Below, piece after piece: positions 23,819 to 33,707 of a DNA stretch of 64,000 nucleotides (positions are counted from its first letter, which is position 1; each line of letters begins with the position of its first letter). Made by a program: the position numbers and the translations under genes. The stretch lies in contig NC_079884.1 in assembly GCF_029227915.1 (NCBI RefSeq), positions 124,001-188,000 on the forward strand, in the 5' to 3' direction. The notes below the pieces were generated by a model, which was given only the letters and a program-made list of their open reading frames with translations, was not told the origin of the DNA and made no database searches. The DNA is from Hydractinia symbiolongicarpus (taxonomy: Eukaryota; Cnidaria; Hydrozoa; Anthoathecata; Hydractiniidae).

Positions 23819-26133
23819 TTATTTAGAAAAGAAGTCGGTGATAACTGTTTGCTTACAACTCATATCAAAATCTTTGGCGATATTACGATTCAAGTCCCTC
23901 AGGGAAGCTATCATTTCTTCTCCAAAATGTGAAAAAATACTCAAGTCTTCGAGGACGTTGACAGCTGTACGCACTTGCTCGGCCGTCGGTCTTGTGATCT
24001 TATCTTCTTCCTCCTTGTCTTCTTCGTCGACCTCTTCTAATTCTTCGTCTTGAGTCCCAGTGATCTCAGCAATGATGTCAGCAGTCTTCAGACGCCCATG
24101 GGATGTACTGACTTCAATGTCAAAATCAATGAAATCTTCAGTTGATAAGTCAGGATCAATGTGGTCAGGAAACCTTCGTTTTATGTAAGAGAGTTCAGCA
24201 TCGAGGGTTGGAATTGGGTCTTCTTCTACTTCGCTGGTTAAACTTTTAAAAGGGTCGTCATCTTCGTTGATCGCTCTTTCTGCATCCTTTTGGGAAATTC
24301 CTGATTTTCGAAAGCACTTGGTGAATGTTTTGTTGGAAACATCATCCCATGCTTTCCTTAGCATGTACATAGCTGCAAGAATCGAGAACTTCGGAGTCGA
24401 TTTTTTCTCGTCCAAGGCTTTTATCAATTTCCGCACTGCTAGCGATCGATATTTTGCTTTCAGGGCGCGGATAATTCCTTGGTCCATAGGTTGGGTTCGG
24501 GACGTGGTATTTGGAGGAAGAAAGATCAATTCTACCCATTCCAGGTTTTCAACATGAGGATGTGCGGTACAATTGTCAATAATCAAAGCAATTTTTCGCT
24601 TAGAGACAGAGAATTTTCGATCAAGCTCGCGTACCCACTCTTCGAACAGCTCTCCAGACATCCAACTCTTCTTTTGCGAACGGTATCGACAGGGTAGTGT
24701 TTTGACACCTTTAAAGCAACGAGGGTTGGCGGACTTGCCGATTACAAACATTGGCAATCGTTCCCCCAAGGCATTACCAGCAGCTAAACCAGCAAGTCTA
24801 ACTTTGCTGTGTTTTCCTCCAGAACACTTATCACCTTTCATATGCAAAGTTTTATTGGGAAGGCATTGAAAGAAAAGCCCAAATTCGTCGGCGTTAAAAA
24901 TGTCTTCCAGAGGATAGCGGGAGAGAATGGTTGGTAATGTTGTCTCCGACCATGGCGCTGTCATTTCCTCAGTGACGGACCGTGATTCTCCAGCGATGGT
25001 TTTGAAGGATACTCCATACCTGAAAGGAATGGATGAGAAAAACGTTTATCTCTGTAGTTGTGACTAGTGTAGATGGAGCTTTACATTTTGTTTGATTCGA
25101 ATCATGGAATTCTAAATTTAGAATGCCATGGCCATGATTCGAATAAAAAACATGCGATTGTTACCATGTTTTGATTTGTGAAAGAATTCGAATAGAAAAA
25201 GATTCGATTTTTACCAAGTTTCGAAGTTTTGACGAGTGAAAGAAAGCATGGAAGCCATGAAAGTCCAACAAGTCAAAAGATTAACATTATTTGTTGTATA
25301 GAACTTCCTATCATTAAACTTATTACGTACGAAATCGACGCTTTTGTCATGGGGTATCATGTTTATAAAAGTAATTGGACACCCTCTGTTGGAGATGAAT
25401 TTTATGGTTTCATGGAACCAACAAATAAAATGGATAAATATGCAGTTGCAGTCAAGAAAAATGATGGAGAAATCATTGGACATCTACCACTAGGAAAGTC
25501 AGGACGCTTTGCAAAAGTCATATCTTACTTTCTGAAGAATGACAGCTTCAATGTTTGCAAAATAACAATTACTGGAAAGTCATTGAATGCTGGTGATGGA
25601 TTAGGGATGAAAGTCCCATGCAAATTATCCTTCCTCTCTGAAAGAGAGTCTATTGATATTTTGAAAAAACAACTACCAAAGCTATTGTAACATTTTTTTA
25701 GATTTTATCTTCACGAAGATAAACAAACAAAATTTTAGTCAACTAACCTGGTTTTCCATTTAGCCATCCACCCCTGAGAAGCTTGAAATGACTCGACACC
25801 CAACGCGTCGGCAAACTCAAGAGCTTTCTCTTTCAGCATCGGGCCACTGATTGGGATATTCTCACTCCTCATCATAAGTAACCATTTATGAACAGCTTTG
25901 TTCACATCTTCGAATTTTTCTGGCTTTGATCTCTTCGATGTTTGCCCGTTGTTAAACTGCTTGTAAATCTTTTCTTTATTTTTTTTCCAAGTTGACAGGG
26001 TGCTTGGAGGAATTTTGAACTCTTTTGCCACATCCTTTGGCGCAGTACCCTTTTCCAATGCTTTAAGAGCTTTGTACTTGATTTTGCACGACTTATTGTC
26101 AATTCGACGCTTTGATCCTGCCACTGACGACAT
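23819..26133 (-). CDS. Tigger/pogo transposase, two exons
   Basis: Cut-and-paste transposase with TA target preference. Exon 1 runs 26133-25748 and exon 2 25019-23819. The GT/AG intron of 728 bp is phase 2, giving about 528 aa. The N-terminus has a CENP-B-type helix-turn-helix (K-E-F-K-I-P-P-S-T-L-S-T-W) and then a second Tc5/CENP-B DNA-binding domain ending in Q-G-W-M-A-K-W-K. Exon 2 holds the DDE_1 nuclease. The acidic residues lie in N-A-D-E-F-G, I-I-D-N-C-T-A-H-P and Q-P-M-D-Q-G-I-I-R, so the D-D-D triad is present. An acidic E/D-rich stretch follows. The last residues, K-Q-T-V-I-T-D-F-F-S-K, fit the PCNA-binding consensus Q-x-x-h-x-x-a-a. The ATG at 26133 is preferred because residues encoded upstream in the same frame do not resemble the family. 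Confidence 0.92.
25094..25144. repeat. Compound palindrome inside the Tigger intron
   Basis: Outer arms ATTCGAATCATGG and CCATGATTCGAAT flank the perfect 16-base palindrome ATTCTAAATTTAGAAT. It lies about 85 bases upstream of the HIRAN reading frame, where a promoter would be expected. Confidence 0.7.
25229..25690 (+). CDS. HIRAN-domain passenger protein within Tigger
   Basis: A 153-aa single-exon protein on the strand opposite to the transposase, wholly inside the transposase intron. From about residue 45 it matches the HIRAN domain: G-D-E-F-Y-G-F, then E-P-x-N-x-x-D-x-Y-A-V-A-V, then I-I-G-H-L-P and a C-terminal T-I-T-G-K strand. In HLTF this domain binds 3' single-stranded DNA ends at stalled forks, and bacteria have stand-alone versions. 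Here there is no helicase or RING domain, so the protein is essentially one domain with a short N-terminal extension. An internal Met just before the domain (M-G-Y-H-V-Y) could be the real start. The frame is open and uninterrupted, which favours function. Origin by capture of a host exon or as a long-standing passenger cannot be told from one copy. Confidence 0.8.
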   Translation: MTSERKHGSHESPTSQKINIICCIELPIIKLITYEIDAFVMGYHVYKSNWTPSVGDEFYGFMEPTNKMDKYAVAVKKNDGEIIGHLPLGKSGRFAKVISYFLKNDSFNVCKITITGKSLNAGDGLGMKVPCKLSFLSERESIDILKKQLPKLL

Positions 26134-26613
26134 TGTTATGAGAGTGTCTTTCTTTTGAAATTCTTTAGATTTTCTCGAAAACGTTCGAAAAAGACGTTCG
26201 AAAGGTTTGGATGACGCATCATTAATCATTCGAATTAATAATAAGGCCTGCAAAACACGTATTAACAAGATTTTTAGACCCAATTTATCAGGAAAACTGT
26301 TCGAATTTTGATTATGATGTCAGAAAATTCGAGTTATGGAGAGAAAAGTCTCCAAGGGACAAAAAAATTTGTTCGAGTTAAGGGAAGATTCGAGTTATGG
26401 AGGTTCGAGTTGTAGAGGTTTTTTTATAAGAGTTTATTAGGAAATTTTCACGGTGCCAACGAATTTGTTCGAGTTAAGGAGAGATTCGAGTTATAGAGGT
26501 TCGAGTTATGGAGACTCTACTGTATTTTTATATTTTCATATATTTTTTGATATATTGATAGCTGGCGGTTAAGAAAGCGTTAACGGCTGGGACGACGAGG
26601 ATAGGATACCCGA

Positions 26614-27060
26614 TAGTCCAGGAGCTCATAACAGAACTTTAGGTCCCATTTTCTACAAAAGGTTTGACCCTCTAAATAGGTTGGTAGTATCACGGACAAT
26701 AAAAATCACATGGTCAGCTGACCCAATTTGGGGGCGTTTGGGTCCCAGGCCCCTAAAATTACCCTAATTCGAGACTCCTATTTGGTCCCATAATTCTCAA
26801 AGCTTAAAAGTTAGTAACGTGTGTCATTATATGAGAGAATCTGAAAAATGATAAAGCTTACCGAAAAATTGGGTCTTAAGACTGGGTCAGACCCCCCTCA
26901 AAGACCATATTTAGGACCTTAATTTGTCCCCATAAGCTACAAACTCCAAATTTTGCACAAACATTCTCTAACATAGTGTAATGTCAGTGGTCATAAAGCT
27001 GACCAAATATTTGGGTCTCTTGGCCTAGTCAGACCGCGTCTCGCCCCATATCTCTATTTT
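26614..27060 (+). repeat. Left terminal inverted repeat of the 7.1-kb element
   Basis: Pairs with 33258-33704. It contains repeated GGGTCnnnnGACC-like blocks (GGTCAGCTGACC, TGGGTCAGACC) that are themselves near-palindromic and could serve as protein binding sites. Confidence 0.93.
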
Positions 27061-27341
27061 TAATGCGGAGGAGAAGCAATAGAAAAACATTTGTCTTATT
27101 TCCAATGTGTTCAGGGCCTTAACTTATTTTTAGAATTTTTTTAAATAGAATAGAACGTTTTCGTCCAAATACAACAGGAAACCGACATAACAAACCAGAC
27201 AGTGAAAGAAAAAAGTTAAGAGAAGCAGTTATTTTGAAGCAAGTGAAGTAAAAACGTGAACAAATTACCGGGATATTTGCATATTAGACTATCAAATATA
27301 GAAAATTAGAAACTTTAGATAAAATGTGATAGATAGAAGAT

Positions 27342-30300
27342 ATGACAGGTAAAGATATATGTAATTATATCAAGTTTTTAGTTACTGCATGTTGTAGTCA
27401 GTTTCGGATGATAAGTCAAAAAAAGTTTTAATAGTCTGTTGTTGAACTGAATTTTTTAAACATATATTTTGTCAATTTTTACTTCATTGATTGAATTTCT
27501 CATTTCGTAGAATTTTCGAACAAAGAAATATTCAATAAGATCAATGAAAGCGATGGTAAGAGGAAAACATAATTAATTAGAATACATTAATTTAAGATAA
27601 CCAATAACAAGTTATTATTGTGATATTTTGCAGATGTTGTAGCTACTGTAGATGACAATTTAAATGCAAATGGAAATACTGACAGTGATGGTAAGTTGAA
27701 GATGCTTTAATGTAAATGAGACCTTCTTTGATTTACATACTTGTTAGATTATGTTGAAGCCTTGTAAATATTAATTCCTTTGTACATTTTTACGTTCTAA
27801 TTATATTAACTGATTTTTTACGCTATTTACAGAAGAATTACAATATATCTTCATATTAACGTTTTGTTGTTTTGTATATTATATTTAAGTGACATGGCGT
27901 ATTGTATTTATACAATATATTTAATGTTTTTGAAATCACTGCTTAATCGGAACACCTAAATTTCCGTAAAACCTTCTTTTCACCACAATTAAAACCGTTT
28001 TTGTCAATTTTGTAACTTTTAGAACGATGCTGTGTGCTGCATGTTGGTGATGGATACAAAGTTGGCAAAATAAATCTCTTCAATACGGAAACCCTGGGAA
28101 AGTGCAAATCTATCTTAGTTACACGTAAAAATGGAAATCTAAAGTACAAGGATACGCAACTTCCTGGCTTTGTGAATAAAATTCAAGGATTTCATTTAAA
28201 TTGTTACAAAAGATTTATAGCATTGTCTGAAACACAGAGAAAAAATCTCCCCAACGATAAGAAAGTATCTAAAGCTGTCCCTTTAACCCGTTCAAAAATT
28301 TCCATAACAGTGCAATCATCTTCAACAGGAGTGTTTTCAAAGATATGTATTTTCTGCATGCGAAAGGAAAAGAAGCACAAAAATTTAAAGCAAAAATTAA
28401 ATGCAGCATCTACAGAGAATTTTCAAGAAAATATAAAAAAGTATGCACGTTGGTTGGAAGATAAGCCTATGTTAGTGCGAATCGGAAATGAAGATTTTGT
28501 AAGCAAAGAAATATACTACCATGGAATGTGCAGGGTCAGTTATCAAAGCAAGGCCGAAAAAACACCATTGGCAATACAAGAGAGGAATGAAAAAGGGATG
28601 GAAAGACAAAAACTTGAAACATCCTGGCATACTGCGAGAGGGATTCACTGCAAGGCTTTTGAAGGTGTTTGTGCTTATATTGATGATCACATCCTAAAAG
28701 AAAAAGATGTTATCTTACTCAGCGAGATAAAAAATCAATATCACATGTTTGTTACTAGCAGAAATCGGGAATGAAGCATTCGAAGATATTGAATCGTCTT
28801 CAGCAAAACTTGAGCAAAAATTATTAAAGCATTACAAAGAAAGTATACAAATCATGAAGGGGAAAACAAGACGTGGAAACTTGATATTCTGCAGCACCAT
28901 TTCCGAAGAAGAAGCTTTCAGGAAAGAGTACTCGATGAAGACAAAATTGAAAGCGAAGATTAGAGATGTAGCGTTTGCATTAAGGTCTGCCATAATGGAA
29001 ATTGAAAAATGCCCTATACCCGATGAAGTGACATTTGCAGATATAAAAAAAGGTGAAGTTGAGGCACCAAATGAATTAATTGAATTTTTCAGTTACCTTA
29101 TTGGTGGTCCTGACCAACGCATAGTAAAGTCAAATCAGAAGCAGAGGCGCATAAAAAGTATTGCTGACGATGTCATATTTGCTGCAACATCAGGAAAAAA
29201 AAAACCTGCAAAACATTTGCAGCTTGGACTGGCAGTGAAAAGCATTACAGGAAGCAAAAAAGTGATCGAAATGTTAAATAGACTTGGACACTCTGTTAGC
29301 TATAGCATTATCGAAGAACTAGAAACAGAATTAACTTTTACATCAACAAAGGCCGGGAATGCCACACCACATGGTATGAAACTAATGTCAAGTCTTGGAA
29401 CAGGCGTTGCATTCGACAACTTTGACAGATTTGTTGAAACTTTAAGTGGAAAGGATACCTTGCATGATACTGTTGGGATAGCGTACCAAGTTGTGTCACA
29501 AAATAATGACAAATCATTGGAAGAAGATGACGATTCTACCCTTGGCAATTCTCAGCTATCTGGAAAGAAAAAACGTAGATCATTTCTGGCTGTAGGATTA
29601 GACATAGAGCCGTACAGAAAAAAACCTAAGATGTTAACAAGAATAATGCTTCCACTAGATGACCAGAGAAGGGCGTCAGAACCCCTTTCATATATCAAAG
29701 CACGCATGTACGATACCTTGTGGATGATGGATTTTTATTTTTCACCCGACACTACACCAATGTGGGTTGGCTGGAATTCTATAATTTTTCAAAATACCAA
29801 CAATCTGCAAAAAGTTTGGTACCTGCCACAAATTAATCAGTCTCCAACTTCTATAGCTGTAGTAGCAGAAACATTGAGGCGTGCACAGGTGATTGCGAAT
29901 GAATGTGGTAAAAAAAACATTTCAGTAACATATGATCTTGCGATTGCCAAAGTGGCTATGCAACTTCAAGCAGAAGAATCTCCAAAGTTTGACAATATAT
30001 TTGTCGCTCTAGGTGCATTCCATGTAGAGATGGCCATGTTTAGCGCATTTGGCAAGTACATCGCTGAATCTGGTGGTCCGCATATCCTAAATGAAGCTGG
30101 TGTGATTGAAAAAGGTTCTCTCAAGTCATTTTTACTGGGAAAGTGTTACAAGAGAAGTAAAAGATGTCACCAAATACTTGCACTTGCAATGGAGATTCTT
30201 CATTTTCAATATTTTCTTCAAGAAAGAGAGGAAATTCAATTAAAAGAAGATATCCAAGAAGAAATCAAGTTCATAAAATCCCAAGAACCCTTGAACTTGC

Positions 30301-32735
30301 ATGAAGGACATGAAGTATCCAAAGAAGTCAACAATGTCTTGCGTGAATACAGTCAATTCAGGCAAGATACAGAGAAAGGAAATCATGGTGCAACAGCACA
30401 ATATTGGATGGGGTACGTCGAGATGATTCGACTTTACCATGATTTTAGTAGAAGCTTGAGGGATGGAAACTTTGATCTGTATGTGTGCTGCTTGCCTAAA
30501 GTCGCAAACTATTTCTTTAGCATGAACCATCCAAATTACGCTCGTTGGATTGTCCGTTATCATGATAATCTTCTCAAACTAAAGGACTCTCATCCCGAGG
30601 TTTACACTGAATTTCAAAGGGGATTATTTTCGCTGCGAAGAACCCAAAAGTCATTCTCAAGATTACCAATCGACTTGACATTAGAGCAAACGATAAATGC
30701 AGATGCTGCATGTCAGCGAAAAGGTATATCAGCTTTAACAAATTCTATTTCTGCTCGTCAACGATGGGCACAAAGTCATTCTATTCGAACAAGTATTGTG
30801 TCATACGTGTTTGAAAATTTGGGGATGACAAAACAGGAAGACGTGTCTCAAGATTTAAAGGCCAGCAGAATGCGACAAAATTCTAAAGATTTACATCAAG
30901 TTATAAACATGGTCAAGGAAACCATGAATCCATTTAACGATGCTATTGAAAAACAATATCTTTTTAATATAGCATCAGGAAAAGCAGCCTCACCAGACAC
31001 AACAAAGTTTTTGCTCAACATCGTTAGTGTTGGAAGCAAAGCACGTGATAAATTTATTGACGAATGTTCTAAAGATCCAGCAAGATTCGAAAAACCTATA
31101 CGAAGACAAACATTACACACATTTGCAACTGGGGGAACGAAGTATAATATTAAAGCTGCTGACAACAAAGTGGTTGCTGTAACGATGATGAGAGATTTGT
31201 TTGGTAGCATCTTGTACCATTCGCTACAAAGGAAAATTGATATGGCAGAGGTACTGAAGTATCCTCTAACACCTGTCCCTTTATCTCTTGGACATGTTGA
31301 TGGCAAAATGCAAAAGACCCCTAAAGTCAAATTATTGAACGAGTTAGAAGCAAAAGTAAAAACTGACGATCCAAATCGCGTCGATGTTAACATAATTGAT
31401 GGAATGTTTTTCCTACATCTTTTTGTTGACCTTCCAGCAACATTTGGAGCTCTGGCAACATTCATTTTGAAACGCGTTTGTGCTAGCAAGGGAAACATCA
31501 TACATTTTGTTCTAGACAAAATGGTACACCCGAGTATCAAGGATTGTGAAAGGGATTTGCGATGTACTGAGAGACATGGAGCTTATCAGATAACTGGACC
31601 TGAGCAAAAAAGACCTTCAAACTGGTTGAATGCATTGAGAAATGATCACTTCAAAGCAGCATTGGTGGAGTTCTTAGCCTTCTTTTGGGAAAACAACATG
31701 CATTCAACAGTACTTGGAAACAAAACAGTCATAATGAATCGCAATGATACCTGCTACATGTTTAGAGTTGAAGGAGAGAATTTTGTACCACCTATCTTCG
31801 ATTCAAACACCAGCAAACGTTGTGATAAGAACCATAGATACTGACGTGCTGATAATTGCTCTTGGCTGCCTTAGTAAGTTACCTAACAGCTTGAATATTT
31901 GGATGGAAACCGGTGTTTACACTAAAAATACATTAAGGTACATAAGTATTAATCAAATATACCAGAAATTGGGCAAAAATATTTGCATGGCCTTGCCAGC
32001 ATACCATGCTTTCACTGGATGTGACTATACAGCATCGTTTAGTAGGAAAGGAAAAATTCGACCTTTCAAACTACTAGAAAAAAATGAAAGTGTGCAAGAT
32101 GTATTTAAACAGCTAGGAACAAATCTTGATGTCACAGATGACGCTTTTGCAACGTTGGAAAAATTTGTATGCAGCATGTATGGAAAAAGGAATCTATCAT
32201 CTGTAGATGAAGCTAGGTTGGTAATGTTTTTGGAAAAGTATAAACCAAAAGGAGAAAATGAAGCAATTTCCTGTGTTAAAAAGTTTGATGGAAGTTCTCT
32301 ACCACCTTTTTTACGAGTGTTGCGTCAAAAGATTTATCGAACAAAGTATGTTGCACAGTTATGGATGTCATCAATAACGTCCGAGCCTCCAAATCACCTT
32401 CCTGAAGACATGGGTTGGCTGCTGAAAGATGGCAGCTATATCATTAAGTGGTACGAAGGCGAAATGTCTCCAAAAGCAGTAGATGTCACCAGCAATGAAA
32501 ATTATTATGGATTCTCCAGAGAAGTAGAAGGTAAAATTTTGGATATTAAGTTTTACAATCTAGTCACTTAGTTTTTTAATTATTACTCGGAAGCAATTCT
32601 TTATTTCCGCTACTGCCGCCGCTATTTTAAATATTAAAAGTATTTCATTCTCCTTAAGATTTTGAAGGGTTTGATGAACTGTCAAGTGATGACGATTCAG
32701 ACAGTGATGACGAAACTAGTGACGAAGACGTGTAA
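27342..32735 (+). pseudogene. Large unclassified transposon protein, two frameshifts
   Basis: Five exons: 27342-27348 (ATG ACA G), 27511-27555, 27634-27690, 28023-32530 and 32659-32735. All introns are phase 1 with GT/AG sites. The product would be about 1,560 aa. Its N-terminus has a Cys/His cluster (C-I-F-C ... Y-H-G-M-C). The long middle belongs to a repeated, uncharacterised animal protein family, with blocks such as H-L-Q-L-G-L-A-V-K-S and G-N-H-G-A-T-A-Q-Y-W. The C-terminal domain has I-D-T-D-V-L-I-I-A-L and A-F-T-G-C-D-Y-T-A-S-F, reminiscent of PIN/FEN-type nucleases, and then a Ser/Asp/Glu-rich tail. The frame shifts near 28745-28750 (one extra base would explain it) and again near 31800-31830, where a short acidic segment expected before the D-T-D motif seems missing. 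Functional assignment is inference from motif pattern. Confidence 0.75.
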
Positions 32736-33257
32736 TGATAATTTAAGGTTAGATTTTTTTTGTGGGATATGACAAAAAATTTACAGAATAGGATTCAATG
32801 TCATATATTCTAGAACTGAGTAACCTTTTTAATATTTTTTAATGTTGTATTGTAGTTTAAACTAGATCTTATGACTGAATGACATTTCTCATCTTTAGAT
32901 GCTGATGCAGAACAATATCAATCATGCTGCTATAACCTATTGTACATATTTATATTTTATTAAATGCTATCAGAGCATTTCTTTTTTAATTTGATATCGC
33001 TAACTATTGTCTGACCTGATCAAGAGACCGTAATTTTTGGTTTGCTTTTTGCCAAATCACAATAGTCTTACAAAATTTTAAGTTTGTACCTTATGAGGTC
33101 TAATTTGAGTCCCTGTTCAGATCTTTGTCTGACCTGCTGATAGGACCGCATTTTTTGGTAAGCTCGACCATTTATGTATTACATAGTTAGTATAGAACAC
33201 AAATATTGAGTTTGGGCTTTGTAGTCATTGGTTTTTTTTACCCTCTAAAAGTTGTTT

Positions 33258-33704
33258 AAAATAGGGATTTGGGGCGAGACTTGGTCTGACTAGGCCAAGA
33301 GACCCAAATTTTTGGTCAGCTTTATGACCACTGACATTACACTATGTTAGAGAATGTTTGTGCAAAATTTGGAGTTTGTAGCTTATGGGGACAAATTAAG
33401 GTCCTAAATATGGTCTTTGAGGGGGGTCTGACCCAGTCTTAAGACCCAATTTTTCGGTAAGCTTTATCATTTTTCAGATTCTCTCATATAATGACACACG
33501 TTACTAACTTTTAAGCTTTGAGAATTATGGGACCAAATAGGAGTCTCGAATTAGGGTAATTTTAGGGGCCTGGGACCCAAACGCCCCCAAATTGGGTCAG
33601 CTGACCATGTGATTTTTATTGTCCGTGATACTACCAACCTATTTAGAGGGTCAAACCTTTTGTAGAAAATGGGACCTAAAGTTCTGTTATGAGCTCCTGG
33701 ACTA
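33258..33704 (-). repeat. Right terminal inverted repeat of the 7.1-kb element
   Basis: Reverse complement of 26614-27060. Only a few mismatches are visible, clustered at the inner end (for example near 33261-33285), which implies recent insertion or recent homogenisation. Confidence 0.93.
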
Positions 33705-33707
33705 CGA

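Larger units (their letters stand above)
23600..26522 (-). mobile_element. Tigger/pogo DNA transposon, apparently intact
   Basis: The ends CAGTAGAGTCTCCATAACTC and, inverted, GAGTTATGGAGACTCTACTG are flanked by a TA duplication. Extra copies of CTCCATAACTCGAA-like sequence, probably transposase binding sites, sit just inside both ends, and most densely between 26320 and 26515. The element carries a two-exon transposase on the minus strand. A HIRAN-domain gene lies on the plus strand inside the transposase intron. The open frames and clean ends suggest a young copy. Confidence 0.93.
26614..33704 (+). mobile_element. 7.1-kb long-TIR DNA element of unclassified type
   Basis: The two ends are inverted copies of about 447 bases (26614-27060 and 33258-33704) that differ at only a few positions. 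The outermost bases are TAGTCCAGGAGCTC and GAGCTCCTGGACTA. The trinucleotide CGA borders both ends (26611-26613 and 33705-33707), consistent with a 3-bp target duplication. A TA duplication with GTCCAGG ends is an alternative reading. One multi-exon gene fills the interior. I cannot assign a superfamily: no recognisable DDE transposase, reverse transcriptase or Polinton-type gene set is seen. Confidence 0.9.

Noticed and set aside
24267-24869. Overlapping plus-strand frames across the Tigger transposase exon
   Set aside because: They are antisense shadows of the DDE domain and show no family signature.
30896-31540. Minus-strand 214-codon frame in the long-TIR gene
   Set aside because: It is complementary to the long sense frame, which has clear family blocks and splice sites.
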